A stretch of DNA of 64,000 bases from CAWVWD01 sp965662365 (GCA_965662365.1 CBFIHR010000007.1:34644-98643); one strand, 5' to 3'; positions 1 through 9,017 are shown, counted from the first letter of the stretch. The notes: generated by a model not told the origin, from the letters alone. Numbers and translations: made by a program.

Positions 1-348
1 TCTGATTGTCACAAGTGTAAATACACGGATTGCGTTGCGGTCTGTCCTGTTGACTGTTTTTATGAATTAGAAACGATGTTGGTGATTCATCCCGATGAAT
101 GTATTGACTGTGGTGCTTGCGAACCAGAATGTCCAGCGAATGCGATTTATGATGAACCTGAGCTACCTACAAAGTTTGAATTTATGATTGAGTTTAATGC
201 GGTCGCATCAGGTGCTGTGCCAAACGATAAAGGCTATAAAAACCTCACGCCTCCAGAGGTGATTTCAGATATGAAAGAGCCGTATCCGAATGCTGATGAC
301 AATCAATATGATAAGATTGATGAGGTCAAGCAGTTTTTTGGGATGTAA
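1..348 (+). CDS. fdxA: 7Fe ferredoxin FdxA, 5' end cut by window edge
   Basis: Small soluble electron carrier with one 3Fe-4S and one 4Fe-4S cluster. The reading frame is open from base 1, so the first methionine at 76 is internal; about nine N-terminal residues lie outside the window. The first cluster motif is seen as CHKCKYTDCVAVCPVDC and the second as CIDCGACEPECP, followed by the longer C-terminal tail usual for the FdxA/7Fe class. The family transfers electrons to various oxidoreductases; the partner is not shown here. It is followed by an inverted repeat at 377-453 that may end transcription. Family is certain; true start unseen. Confidence 0.93.
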   Translation, partial: SDCHKCKYTDCVAVCPVDCFYELETMLVIHPDECIDCGACEPECPANAIYDEPELPTKFEFMIEFNAVASGAVPNDKGYKNLTPPEVISDMKEPYPNADDNQYDKIDEVKQFFGM

Positions 349-376
349 ATAATAAGAAAGAAATATTAGTATTTTA

Positions 377-453
377 GTCACCCGATGAGTAGGTTTAAAC
401 TTAGCAAAGCTATATTTTCAGGTACGAATATTATAAGGAACTCATCGGATGAC
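377..453. terminator. Long-loop inverted repeat after fdxA
   Basis: Arms at 377-390 and 440-453 match over 14 bp with one G-U type mismatch (GTCACCCGATGAGT against its complement), with a loop of about 49 nt, followed by CTTTTCTT. It could terminate fdxA; the large loop also allows a small repeat element. Confidence 0.45.
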
Positions 454-510
454 TTTTCTTAGAACTTCTTTATTTTTTTCCGTTTCCACTAAAAATTATC
501 CGATAACCGT

Positions 511-518
511 GTATTTTT
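511..518 (+). promoter_or_regulatory. Probable -7 element upstream of xth
   Basis: TATTTTTG fits the Bacteroidota -7 consensus TAnnTTTG and lies about 70 bp before the xth start. No convincing TTG -33 box was identified. Confidence 0.4.
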
Positions 519-589
519 GCCGAATTGATAAAAAGGTAATTGATAAAAGATTTGTTGTTAAGGTGTTTTAACAACTCAATAATAATAAT

Positions 590-1354
590 ATGAAATTAGT
601 ATCTTATAATTTGAATGGCATTCGAGCCGCCGTTAAAAAAGGCTTAGTCGATTGGATAGCGGAAAATAACTTTGATTTTGTTGGTATTCAAGAAACAAAG
701 GCTTGGGAAGTCGATATTCCAAAGGAATTATTTGAAGCAATTGGCTATCAAACGTACTGGTATTCTGCACAAAAGAAAGGTTATAGCGGTGTCGGAATTT
801 TGTCGAAAGTCGAGCCAGACAAGGTCGAAGTCGGTTGTGGCCATGAGTTGTATGATTATGAAGGTCGAGTGATTCGTGCGGATTATGGCGATTTGACAGT
901 TTTGTGTATTTACTTTCCATCGGGTTCTTCAGGCGATGTGCGTCAAGGTATCAAAATGGAATTTTTGGAGTATATGCAAAATTGGGTCAATGACTTGAAA
1001 AAAGAACGTCCAAACTTAATTATTATGGGCGATTACAACATTGCTAATCATGAAATTGATGTTTATAATCCTGACCGAGCCAAAAAACAATCGGGTTTTT
1101 TACCGGTAGAACGGGCTTGGTTAGACACTTGGTTTGACAACGGCTTTATTGACGCTTTTCGTTATAAAAATCCTGAAAAACAAGAGTTTTCGTGGTGGTC
1201 ATATCGTCGAAGCAATCGTCAATATAATCGAGGTTGGCGGATTGATTATCAATCGGTTTCAAAAAATATGAAAGACAAAATCAAGGAATGTTATCAAATG
1301 ACCGATGTGGTACATTCTGATCACTGTCCCGTTTATTTGGAAATAGAAATTTAG
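590..1354 (+). CDS. xth: Exodeoxyribonuclease III (AP endonuclease)
   Basis: 254-residue member of the endonuclease/exonuclease/phosphatase fold; ExoIII cleaves 5' of abasic sites and removes 3' blocking groups in base excision repair. It starts MKLVSYNLNGIRAA, with the catalytic Asn in that segment; the metal-binding Glu is in GIQETK, GDYNIAN carries the Asp-Asn pair, WRIDYQ is conserved, and the C-terminal SDHCPV supplies the catalytic Asp-His. Length is typical. ATG start preceded by an AT-rich run. It converges with serS across a hairpin at 1360-1409. Confidence 0.95.
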   Translation: MKLVSYNLNGIRAAVKKGLVDWIAENNFDFVGIQETKAWEVDIPKELFEAIGYQTYWYSAQKKGYSGVGILSKVEPDKVEVGCGHELYDYEGRVIRADYGDLTVLCIYFPSGSSGDVRQGIKMEFLEYMQNWVNDLKKERPNLIIMGDYNIANHEIDVYNPDRAKKQSGFLPVERAWLDTWFDNGFIDAFRYKNPEKQEFSWWSYRRSNRQYNRGWRIDYQSVSKNMKDKIKECYQMTDVVHSDHCPVYLEIEI

Positions 1355-1359
1355 TTTAA

Positions 1360-1409
1360 GTAGTTTGAGTAGTTAGGCAGTTCTCTCGAGCTGCTACTAC
1401 TCAAACTAC
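1360..1409. terminator. Bidirectional terminator between xth and serS
   Basis: Perfect 13-bp arms (1360-1372 GTAGTTTGAGTAG and 1397-1409), extended outward by partly paired AT-rich sequence, between two convergent genes. Confidence 0.7.
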
Positions 1410-1422
1410 GTAATTACTTAAA

Positions 1423-2694
1423 CTAAGAAATTTTATCAAATCGTGTATAAGGGCGTAACGCTTCTGGAATAATGATTCCTTCTGGCGTTTGATTATTTTC
1501 TAATAACGCCGCAACGATACGAGCTAAAGCCATGGCACTACCGTTCAAGGTATGTGCTAATCTTGTTTTCTTACCATCTTTAAACCGAACTTTCAAGCGA
1601 TTAGCTTGGAAAGTTTCAAAGTTAGAAACCGAACTTACTTCTAACCAACGTTTTTGAGCCGCAGAGTACACCTCAAAATCAAAAGTCAAGGCAGACGTAA
1701 ATCCTAAGTCACCGCCACAAAGTCTTAAAATGCGGAATGGCAATTCTAATTTAGTCAAAAGACTTTCAACATGTACCAACATTTCTTCTAAGTCATTGTA
1801 AGAAGTGTCTGGATGAACGATGCGGACAATTTCGACTTTATCAAACTGATGGACTCGGTTCAAACCACGAACATGAGCACCGTAAGAACCTGCTTCACGA
1901 CGGAAACAAGGCGTATGACCAGCTAATTTGATTGGAAAATCACTTTCTTTTACAATGGTATCTCGATAAATATTCGTAATCGGAACTTCAGCCGTTGGAA
2001 TTAAGTATAAATCATCGGCAACAGCGTGGTACATTTGTCCTTCTTTATCAGGCAGTTGACCTGTTGCAGTTGCAGAGGCTTCATTGACCATCAAAGGTGG
2101 CATAATTTCTAAATAACCATTGGCTTCTGCTTCATCTAAAAAGAAAGCAATTAAGGCACGTTGTAATTTTGCTCCTTTCCCTTTATATAACGGAAAACCA
2201 GCACCCGTGATTTTTGTGCCTAATTTCATGTCGATGATATCGTACTTTTCAGCTAATTCCCAGTGCGGTTTTGCTCCTTTCTCCAAAACAGGCAGTTCTT
2301 TTTCCCATGCTTTGAAAACTTCATTATCTTCATCTGTATTTCCTTTAGGAACAGATTCGTGTGGGACATTCGGGATTTCGTATAAGGCTGTTTTAAGGTC
2401 GTTTTGAATGTTGCGAAGCGCCTCTTCCAGACCTTTGATTTGTTCTTTGAGTTGACCGACACCTTCACGAGCAGCGTTTGCTTCTTCTTTTTTTCCCTGT
2501 TTGAATAATTGTCCGATTTGCTTTGAGATGCGATTACTTTGAGCTAAGGATTCATCTAATTCGTGTTGAGTGCTTTTGCGTTTATCATCTAAAGCAATGA
2601 TATTATCTATCATTTCGGTCGCATTGAGGTTGCGTTTTTTCATTCGCTCAATGACCAAATCTCGATTTGCTCGTATAAAAGTGGTTCGTAACAT
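1423..2694 (-). CDS. serS: Seryl-tRNA synthetase
   Basis: Class II aminoacyl-tRNA synthetase that charges tRNA-Ser (and tRNA-Sec where present). 423 residues, normal length. The N-terminal 110 residues are Lys/Glu-rich and form the tRNA-binding coiled-coil arm. Class II motif 2 is seen as PCFRREAGSYGAHVRGL, and motif 3 as NGSAMALARIVAALLENNQ near the C-terminus. ATG start chosen because MLRTTFIRANRDLVIERM matches the family N-terminus. Transcribed divergently from rho. Confidence 0.97.
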   Translation of the reverse strand: MLRTTFIRANRDLVIERMKKRNLNATEMIDNIIALDDKRKSTQHELDESLAQSNRISKQIGQLFKQGKKEEANAAREGVGQLKEQIKGLEEALRNIQNDLKTALYEIPNVPHESVPKGNTDEDNEVFKAWEKELPVLEKGAKPHWELAEKYDIIDMKLGTKITGAGFPLYKGKGAKLQRALIAFFLDEAEANGYLEIMPPLMVNEASATATGQLPDKEGQMYHAVADDLYLIPTAEVPITNIYRDTIVKESDFPIKLAGHTPCFRREAGSYGAHVRGLNRVHQFDKVEIVRIVHPDTSYNDLEEMLVHVESLLTKLELPFRILRLCGGDLGFTSALTFDFEVYSAAQKRWLEVSSVSNFETFQANRLKVRFKDGKKTRLAHTLNGSAMALARIVAALLENNQTPEGIIIPEALRPYTRFDKIS

Positions 2695-3269
2695 CGTGAT
2701 TATATTATTTCAATATGATTAAAATTCAAGCTGATAAATCTTTTTAGTAAATTTAGTTGTTTTCAACAGACTATTTGGTACGAAAATTCATTTTAGAATG
2801 TTAAAAACTCAGACTTTTTGATAAAAAAGCCTAAAAAAGTAAGATTTTTTGCAAAGATACTATATGAATATTAAAAATATACCTTATTTTTGCGGCACAA
2901 TAAAAAAACGCTTTCCAAAAAGCCATTCCTAACACAGGAATACACTTTAGTTTTAAAAACAAGCAACCTACTTTCAACTATAATTTCAACTTTTTCAATT
3001 GTTGGCAAGGTAAAAGAGCAAAGGAAAACCTATGTTCTTAAAGCTATGTTTTAGAAAATAGAACACTACGGTATTAAAAATCATAACAAGCATTGATACA
3101 AAGAAACTCGAAACAATAAAGGAACAACACCAATTATACTTCAATAGAAATAGTGTTCATTCATGTACACCTTCCGACTGAAAGTAATGCTATTCTAATT
3201 ATTCAAACTTAATTTTTATCACAATTTTATTATCACAGATAATTAATTAAAAAAAACACAAGACACGTA
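2695..3269. other. Long divergent intergenic region; rho leader
   Basis: 575 bp without a gene between divergent serS and rho. A TATTTTTG box at 2885-2892 on the plus strand fits a Bacteroidota -7 element, which would give rho an untranslated leader of roughly 370 nt. The leader is AT-rich with C-containing, G-poor stretches near 2960-3000 and 3120-3180. No convincing short ORF or hairpin was found. Confidence 0.4.
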
Positions 3270-4841
3270 ATGTACGATATTTTGCAATTAAATGGAATGC
3301 TTGTGACTGAGCTAAAACAGGTCGCAGAGCAATTGGATATTACAGGTTTTTCTAAACTCACTAAGCAAGAACTCATTTACAAAATCCTTGATCAACAAGC
3401 GATTAGTAGTGTTGATGAAGACGTAGAGAAGAAAAAACGTAAGCCACGAAAGTCATCAAAGAAAGAGTCAACGACAAGACCGAGAGGAAGAGTTAAGGAA
3501 AAACCTGCGGTAGTCGCCAAAGAGGAAATTACTCCAAAACGACGACGAACTCGTAAAAAAGTAGTAACAGAAGACGAAGTAGTGGATAATTTCGAAGAGT
3601 TAGATGCTAAAATCTTAGATGAAATCGAAAGCGGTTTTGAAGAGACAGTCGAAGTACCAAAACCTCCAGTACAAGAAGAAGCACCCAAAGCACCTGTTGT
3701 CAAAAAACGTCAATTCAATGTAGAATTAGATGGAATTATCGAGGGAGAAGGTATTTTAGAAATGATGCCAGATGGTTATGGTTTCTTGCGTTCTTCAGAT
3801 TATAACTACTTGACTTCTCCAGATGATATTTATGTGTCGCCTTCTCAAATCAAACTTTTTGGATTAAGAACGGGAGATACGGTAAAAGGTGCGATTCGTC
3901 CACCGAAAGAAGGAGAAAAATATTTCGCCTTATTAAGAGTCAGTAAAATCAACGGTCGTGAACCGGCAGAAGCTCGTGATAGAGTTCCTTTCGACTATTT
4001 GACGCCGCTTTTCCCAAATGAAAAGTTAAACTTACAAATCAATCCAAAGCATTATCCGACAAGAATCATCGACTTATTCTCTCCTATCGGAAAAGGGCAG
4101 CGTGGATTGATTGTCGCTCAACCAAAAACTGGTAAAACATTTTTGTTAAAAGATATTGCAAACGCTATTGCTAAAAATCACCCAGAATGTTATTTGATCA
4201 TCTTGTTGATTGATGAGCGTCCAGAAGAGGTGACGGACATGAAACGTAGTGTGAATGCAGAGGTAGTCGCATCGACATTCGATGAGCCTGCTGACAGACA
4301 TGTGAGAGTTTCAAGTATCGTATTAGAAAAAGCAAAACGTTTGGTAGAGTGTGGTCACGATGTTGTGATTTTGTTAGATTCTATTACTCGTTTGGCTCGG
4401 GCTCACAATACGGTTGCACCTCCGAGTGGAAAAGTATTATCTGGTGGTGTGGAAGCGAATGCATTGCACAAACCGAAAAAATTCTTTGGTGCTGCTCGTA
4501 ACATCGAACACGGCGGTTCATTGACGATTTTGGCAACTGCATTGATTGATACTGGTTCTAAAATGGATAGTGTCATCTTCGAAGAGTTCAAAGGTACGGG
4601 TAACATGGAGCTTCAATTAGATCGTCAGTTGGCGAACAAGCGAGTATTCCCTGCTGTTGATTTGAACAAGACTTCAACTCGTCGTGAGGACTTATTGATG
4701 TCTGAAGAGCAATTGAATCGCATGTGGATATTGCGTAAGCATTTATCGGATATGAATCCAGACGAAGCAATGCGTTTCTTATTGAATAATATGAAAGGGA
4801 CAAAAGATAATGACGAATTTTTATTCACAATGAATGGTTAA
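3270..4841 (+). CDS. rho: Transcription termination factor Rho
   Basis: Hexameric RNA-dependent ATPase/translocase that ends transcription. 523 residues, about 100 longer than E. coli Rho because of a charged Lys/Arg/Glu insertion (residues ~50-145) between the N-terminal Rho_N helical domain and the cold-shock-like RNA-binding domain (DGYGFLRSSDYNYLTSPDD). The Walker A region reads GLIVAQPKTGKT; Walker B VVILLDSITRLARAHN; the Q-loop/R-loop segments are present. Charged Rho insertions are common in Bacteroidota. A strong intrinsic terminator follows at 4880-4910. Confidence 0.97.
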   Translation: MYDILQLNGMLVTELKQVAEQLDITGFSKLTKQELIYKILDQQAISSVDEDVEKKKRKPRKSSKKESTTRPRGRVKEKPAVVAKEEITPKRRRTRKKVVTEDEVVDNFEELDAKILDEIESGFEETVEVPKPPVQEEAPKAPVVKKRQFNVELDGIIEGEGILEMMPDGYGFLRSSDYNYLTSPDDIYVSPSQIKLFGLRTGDTVKGAIRPPKEGEKYFALLRVSKINGREPAEARDRVPFDYLTPLFPNEKLNLQINPKHYPTRIIDLFSPIGKGQRGLIVAQPKTGKTFLLKDIANAIAKNHPECYLIILLIDERPEEVTDMKRSVNAEVVASTFDEPADRHVRVSSIVLEKAKRLVECGHDVVILLDSITRLARAHNTVAPPSGKVLSGGVEANALHKPKKFFGAARNIEHGGSLTILATALIDTGSKMDSVIFEEFKGTGNMELQLDRQLANKRVFPAVDLNKTSTRREDLLMSEEQLNRMWILRKHLSDMNPDEAMRFLLNNMKGTKDNDEFLFTMNG

Positions 4842-4879
4842 TCATTATTAAAAGCAGATATTAAAAGTATAAAAATTGG

Positions 4880-4912
4880 AGTCAGTATTTCTACGGAGGT
4901 ACTGACTTTTTA
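4880..4912 (+). terminator. Intrinsic terminator of rho
   Basis: AGTCAGTA at 4880-4887 pairs with TACTGACT at 4900-4907 and is followed by a T-run. Confidence 0.75.
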
Positions 4913-5016
4913 TTTGTAAATCACCTAAAACGAAGCAATAGACCTTGATTTTATTATTAATAGAATGATCTGTGTGGAAATGTGATAAATACAATTTACT
5001 TAACCATAAATAATAA

Positions 5017-5048
5017 AGGGTTTTGCGAGAAGCAAAACCCTATTTTTT
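5017..5048. terminator. Hairpin after the CBM48 gene, bidirectional
   Basis: Perfect 10-bp arms, AGGGTTTTGC (5017-5026) and GCAAAACCCT (5032-5041), loop GAGAA, followed on the plus side by ATTTTTT. It lies between convergent rho and the minus-strand CBM48 gene. Confidence 0.7.
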
Positions 5049-5072
5049 AAATTTACCATTTGGCCGTCAGCC

Positions 5073-5387
5073 TTAGGCGTTTTCCAAAACAACTACTGAA
5101 TTTTCTGTACCGAATTCGTTTGGAGCATACTGATCTGCTTCCCAGTCGTTTTCCCAAGTTTCGCCATCGATTAGATAACGGAACTCGTAGTTTTTACCTG
5201 TTTCTAAGTTTAAAACAGTTTTGAATCCACCTTTTTTTAGCGCTTTCATTTCTACAGCTTCATCTACGTTCCATTCGTTGAAATCACCAACTAATTTTAC
5301 AGAATCTGCCGTTTCACAAGCTTCTTTAGCCAAACGAAAAGTTACTTTACAAACTGGCTTTGATTTTAAAAATTGCTTTTTTAACAT
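5073..5387 (-). CDS. Stand-alone CBM48/isoamylase-N (glycogen-binding) protein
   Basis: 104-residue protein consisting almost entirely of one early-set domain of the CBM48 type, as found in glycogen-branching and debranching enzymes and AMPK beta subunits. Seen: VKLVGDFNEWN (the hallmark GDFNxW turn), then FKTVLNLETGKNYEFRYLIDG and W-x-NDWEADQY. No signal peptide and no catalytic domain, so it is cytoplasmic. Small proteins of this type recur in Bacteroidota and probably bind alpha-glucan or act as an adaptor; the role here is inference. Monocistronic between two hairpins. Confidence 0.8.
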   Translation of the reverse strand: MLKKQFLKSKPVCKVTFRLAKEACETADSVKLVGDFNEWNVDEAVEMKALKKGGFKTVLNLETGKNYEFRYLIDGETWENDWEADQYAPNEFGTENSVVVLENA

Positions 5388-5564
5388 AATACTAAATTTT
5401 AGAATTTTAAATAAAAGAATCAGAAGTCGGTAAAATCAACTTCCGTTATTTGAAGCCTTCCACAACTTCAACATTTTAAGTTTTTTTGTAGCATTAATGT
5501 TAGTGAAAATACGGTTGAGTTATATGAAGATAAACGTTCTAATTTTTTTGATAAAAAATCATAA

Positions 5565-5597
5565 GAAGTGGCTAAAAATAAGACGATTAGCCACTTC
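5565..5597 (-). terminator. Terminator of the ruvX-def unit
   Basis: Perfect 10-bp arms GAAGTGGCTA / TAGCCACTTC at 5565-5574 and 5588-5597, downstream of def on the minus strand. Confidence 0.6.
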
Positions 5598-5673
5598 CAA
5601 TAAGTTTCAGGGAGCTTTTAAATCCTTTTTATTATGATATTATTAGTTGCGAAATTGATTACGAACCAATGAT

Positions 5674-6243
5674 TTACCGCTTCTTTTTAGGCGTATGAAA
5701 TATCATTTTATAATCGGCCTCTGCTTCCCCTTTTTTAATACCTTCTAATTTGCGTTTTAACATTCTACGTTTCAATGGTTTCAAATGTTCTAAAAACAAA
5801 ATACCATCAACATGATCGTATTCATGTTGAATGACTCGTGCGTTCATACCATCGTACCATTCTTCGTGTAGATTAAAATCCTCGTCATAGTACTCAATCA
5901 AAATACGAGGTTTGCGTTCGACATCACCAGTGATTTTCGGAATACTAAGGCAACCTTCTTCATAAGGCCACTCCTCGCCTTCCTCTTCCAGAATCGTCGC
6001 ATTGATAAATGCTTTTTTGATACCTAAATGTTCCTCGCCTTCTTCCTGGATTTGAACGGTATCAACTATAAATAAGCGAACACCTAAACCGACTTGAGGT
6101 GCTGCTAAGCCAATTCCTTCTGCATGATACATTGTTTCGAACATATCTGCCACTAATTGCTTTAAGTTCGGATAATTCTCATCAATGTCTTCTGTTTCTT
6201 TTCTTAAAACTGGTTGTCCGTAAGCGTATATTGGTAATATCAT
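5674..6243 (-). CDS. def: Peptide deformylase
   Basis: Metalloenzyme that removes the formyl group from nascent protein N-termini. 189 residues. All three family motifs are seen: GIGLAAPQVG (motif 1), EEGCLSIP (motif 2, metal-binding Cys) and QHEYDHVDG (motif 3, HExxH). The C-terminus is Lys/Arg-rich, as in other Bacteroidota deformylases. It lies 82 bp downstream of ruvX on the same strand; the spacer holds imperfect inverted repeats built on GTATAAAGTA, so partial separation of the two genes is possible. Confidence 0.96.
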   Translation of the reverse strand: MILPIYAYGQPVLRKETEDIDENYPNLKQLVADMFETMYHAEGIGLAAPQVGLGVRLFIVDTVQIQEEGEEHLGIKKAFINATILEEEGEEWPYEEGCLSIPKITGDVERKPRILIEYYDEDFNLHEEWYDGMNARVIQHEYDHVDGILFLEHLKPLKRRMLKRKLEGIKKGEAEADYKMIFHTPKKKR

Positions 6244-6325
6244 TAATAAGTAAACTATAAAGTATAATGTATAAAGTATCTCAAGAAAATAATCGTCATG
6301 GTACTTTATACGTCATACTTCATAC

Positions 6326-6742
6326 CTAAAGTCCATTTGCTTCCATATAATCTTGCAAAATCAAAATTGCACTAATTTTATCGACCAGTGTTTTGTCCCG
6401 ACGTTTTTTCTTTTTTACACCACTTTTGAGAATAATCTCTTTCGCTCGTTGTGACGTATAACTTTCGTCAAATGTTGTCATCGTAATTTCAGGATATTTC
6501 TGTTGAATTTTTTTCATCAGTTTTTCAATCCGTTCATGATTACGCCCTTTTGTACCATCGGCACGAATGATTTCTCCGAAAACAATGGTTTCTACACTTT
6601 CTGTAAAAAAGTATTCGTCCAAAAAATCTAATAATTTACTGGTCGGAACGGTATCCAGGCCGTGTGCGGCGATTTTCAAAGGATCTGTTACCGCAATTCC
6701 TGTTTTTACTGTACCATAGTCAATTGCCATGATTCGTTTCAT
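6326..6742 (-). CDS. ruvX: Holliday junction resolvase-like RNase H-fold protein RuvX/YqgF
   Basis: Putative pre-16S rRNA nuclease / Holliday junction resolvase. 138 residues from the ATG at 6742, giving MKRIMAIDYGTVKTGIAV; the first catalytic Asp is in AIDYG, a Glu in VFGEI, and the last Asp in LVDKISAILIL. The open frame runs upstream to 6769 but that extension overlaps the probable promoter, so the internal ATG is preferred. TATCTTTG lies only four bases before the ATG, implying a leaderless or nearly leaderless mRNA. Probably co-transcribed with def. Confidence 0.92.
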   Translation of the reverse strand: MKRIMAIDYGTVKTGIAVTDPLKIAAHGLDTVPTSKLLDFLDEYFFTESVETIVFGEIIRADGTKGRNHERIEKLMKKIQQKYPEITMTTFDESYTSQRAKEIILKSGVKKKKRRDKTLVDKISAILILQDYMEANGL

Positions 6743-6746
6743 GGCA

Positions 6747-6754
6747 CAAAGATA
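6747..6754 (-). promoter_or_regulatory. -7 element immediately before ruvX
   Basis: On the minus strand TATCTTTG, then TGCC, then ATG. It matches TAnnTTTG and would place the transcription start at or within a few bases of the start codon. The same arrangement occurs at guaB (44108-44115). Confidence 0.5.
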
Positions 6755-6769
6755 ATAAAACTTTGACAT

Positions 6770-7097
6770 ACCGTATATTTTTGACTTTCTTTGGTTTTTT
6801 TACCAAATTGCCGTCTTTTTGGTTATTAATCACCTTACAAAAAAAGATTGTAACTTAGCTGTTAAAGCACACTTGGAAGCGTACAAACAAATTATCAAGT
6901 ATTGTAAAATCTCAAAAAAGTGGTAGTATCTGTTTTGTGTAGAATGGATAACAACAATAGGTTTACGCAAAGCATAAGGAATAATTTTAATACTTTGAAA
7001 ATCAAGATTTGTTAAACTTTCAAAGTTTAGTAACTGCCATCAAACTTATTTTTTTAACTTCACTAACATAAATTAGAGATAGAAAAGTGAGTGTTTT
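6770..7097. other. Divergent intergenic region with inverted repeat
   Basis: 328 bp between divergent ruvX and the LD-carboxypeptidase gene. It contains inverted arms ACTTTGAAA (6992-7000) and TTTCAAAGT (7018-7026), about 70 bp before the downstream start, which may be an operator or RNA hairpin. No other gene-like signal was found. Confidence 0.35.
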
Positions 7098-8147
7098 ATG
7101 AACAGACGAACATTTAGCAAAAGAATAGCTGCGGTTACACCTCTGATAGGATTTCCTTTCATTGGATTTACTAAGCATTCCAGTATGGCTTTTTCAAAAA
7201 AAATTATAAAACCTAAACGATTAAAACCTGGTGATACAATCGGTTTGATAACTCCTGCAAGTCCGATTACAGAAGAACAATTAGATAAAGCGATTCAAAA
7301 TATTGAAGACCTAGGGTTCAAGTTGGCTTATAATCGCAGACGCCTGCTGGCTCGCAATGGCTATTTGGCAGGAAAAGATATTGTACGAGCGGACGAGATC
7401 AATCGTATGTTTGACAATAAAGATATTGATGGGATTTGGTGTATTCGGGGCGGGTATGGCGTTACTCGAATGTTGGATATGTTAAATTATAAAGTCATTC
7501 GCCAAAATCCTAAACCTCTTATTGGGTATTCTGATGTGACGGCTTTGCATCAAGCAATTTTCAAAAAAACAGGTTTGGTTTGTTTTCATGGGCCAGTCGG
7601 AGCGTCGGAGTTTACGAGTTACACTCAAAAATATGTTAGACAGGTAATATCGGAGATAAATGCTCCTTTCAAAATAGAGGCTTCTCCTCAAAACGAAGCA
7701 ATGGAAAATCGAGTTTATAACTCGTATGTCATCAATGATGGAATAGCCGAGGGACGACTGATTGGAGGTAACTTAACATTAGTGTCTTCATTGGTTGGCA
7801 CACCTTATGATATTAGTTATAAGGACAAGTTGGTTTTTTTGGAAGATGTCGGTGAAAAACCGTATCGAATAGATCGAATGCTTACCCAGATGCTTTCAGC
7901 CGGAAAGTTCGATAAGGTGAAAGGTATTATTTTGGGCGTATTTTATAATTGTGAAGCCAGTGAGAGCGAAAACTCTTTAACGCTTGCGGAGATGTTTGAA
8001 GATAGATTAGGAGCATTAAATATTCCAGTTATTTATGGAATGTCTTTCGGGCATATTAGTAATCAATTTACCTTGCCTCTGGGCATCAATGCAAGATTAA
8101 ATACGACAGATAAAACATTAACACTTTTAGAAGCCGCTGTTATTTAA
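7098..8147 (+). CDS. LD-carboxypeptidase (peptidase S66), Tat signal
   Basis: Serine peptidase of the muramoyltetrapeptide carboxypeptidase family, which removes the terminal D-Ala from peptidoglycan tetrapeptides in recycling or remodelling. 349 residues. The N-terminus NRRTFSKR followed by a hydrophobic stretch resembles a twin-arginine signal, suggesting periplasmic export. Catalytic Ser is in GYSDVTALHQ, Glu in VFLEDVGEKPYRIDRM and His in FGHISNQFTLPLG. The Tat-type signal on an S66 enzyme is a point of interest. Stands alone; no obvious operon. Confidence 0.9.
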   Translation: MNRRTFSKRIAAVTPLIGFPFIGFTKHSSMAFSKKIIKPKRLKPGDTIGLITPASPITEEQLDKAIQNIEDLGFKLAYNRRRLLARNGYLAGKDIVRADEINRMFDNKDIDGIWCIRGGYGVTRMLDMLNYKVIRQNPKPLIGYSDVTALHQAIFKKTGLVCFHGPVGASEFTSYTQKYVRQVISEINAPFKIEASPQNEAMENRVYNSYVINDGIAEGRLIGGNLTLVSSLVGTPYDISYKDKLVFLEDVGEKPYRIDRMLTQMLSAGKFDKVKGIILGVFYNCEASESENSLTLAEMFEDRLGALNIPVIYGMSFGHISNQFTLPLGINARLNTTDKTLTLLEAAVI

Positions 8148-8277
8148 GAATTATTTTAATAGAAACAGATACGCATACCCAAAAAACGATTAATATATTT
8201 ATTTTTTATTTATTTGTAACTTGTTTTATAATAAGGAGATAGAGTGATAAAAAACGTAATCATATAAATATAAATTA

Positions 8278-8862
8278 TTGAAAACAGCCACACATAAGAA
8301 GCTGACAGATGAGGAGATAATTGATCAATACTTAGCGACTCAAAGCTCTGTATATTTCAGTTTGTTGTACGACCGATATATTACAAAGGTTTATAGTAAG
8401 TGTATTTCTTTGCTTAAAAACGAGGCAAAAGCACAAGATGCTGCACAAGAAATATTTATTAAGATATTTACAAACTTGAGTAAGTTTAATAAAAAATCGA
8501 AGTTCTCAACTTGGGTTTACTCGATTACTTATAATTTCTGTATTGATATAATCAGAAAACAGAAAAAGACAAATAAGCTATTTTCTGACGAGGAAAATGA
8601 AGGAAAAGAAATTATTGAAGAAATAGATGATAAAGTGTTACTTGAAATGGAGTTAGAGCGTCTAAAAGTTATTCTCGACCTCCTTAATATTGATGACAAA
8701 TCCGTTTTAATAATGAAATACAAAGAAGGGCTTTCTATCCGAGAGATTAGTCAAGTATTCGGTAAGACAGAAAGTGCTATCAAAATGAAAATAAAACGGG
8801 CAAAGCATAAGTGTCAACGACTTTACAACGAGACCTTTCCGCAACAAGGAGAGGAAGAGTAA
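8278..8862 (+). CDS. ECF-type RNA polymerase sigma factor, TTG start
   Basis: 194-residue sigma-70 family protein. Region 2 spans about residues 20-95 (LLYDRYITKVYSKC, DAAQEIFIKIF, KFSTWVYSITYNFCIDIIRK) and region 4 about 125-180 (LSIREISQVFGKTESAIKMKIKRAKHK, a helix-turn-helix). An acidic linker separates them. There is an in-frame TAA at 8257 and no ATG before the conserved region, so TTG at 8278 is the best start. No anti-sigma gene with a transmembrane helix follows; a 75-codon gene lies 180 bp downstream. Regulon unknown. Confidence 0.9.
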   Translation: MKTATHKKLTDEEIIDQYLATQSSVYFSLLYDRYITKVYSKCISLLKNEAKAQDAAQEIFIKIFTNLSKFNKKSKFSTWVYSITYNFCIDIIRKQKKTNKLFSDEENEGKEIIEEIDDKVLLEMELERLKVILDLLNIDDKSVLIMKYKEGLSIREISQVFGKTESAIKMKIKRAKHKCQRLYNETFPQQGEEE

Positions 8863-8993
8863 CGTCACTTGATTTTATATCACCTCATTAACGTTATACC
8901 CGATTCTTAATAATTGCTGTGTTCAAAGATAGGCTTAGGTACAGTTTGATGAAAAATTCATAAAGTATTCATAAGAACTATCATTTTTACTCG

Positions 8994-9017
8994 AATTATT
9001 CACTACGGTGAATAATT
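8994..9017. promoter_or_regulatory. Short palindrome before the 74-75-codon gene
   Basis: AATTATTCAC, loop TACG, GTGAATAATT: perfect 10-bp arms about 25 bp before the start of the small gene. It could be an operator, a small hairpin in the leader, or a weak terminator of the sigma-factor gene. Confidence 0.4.
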
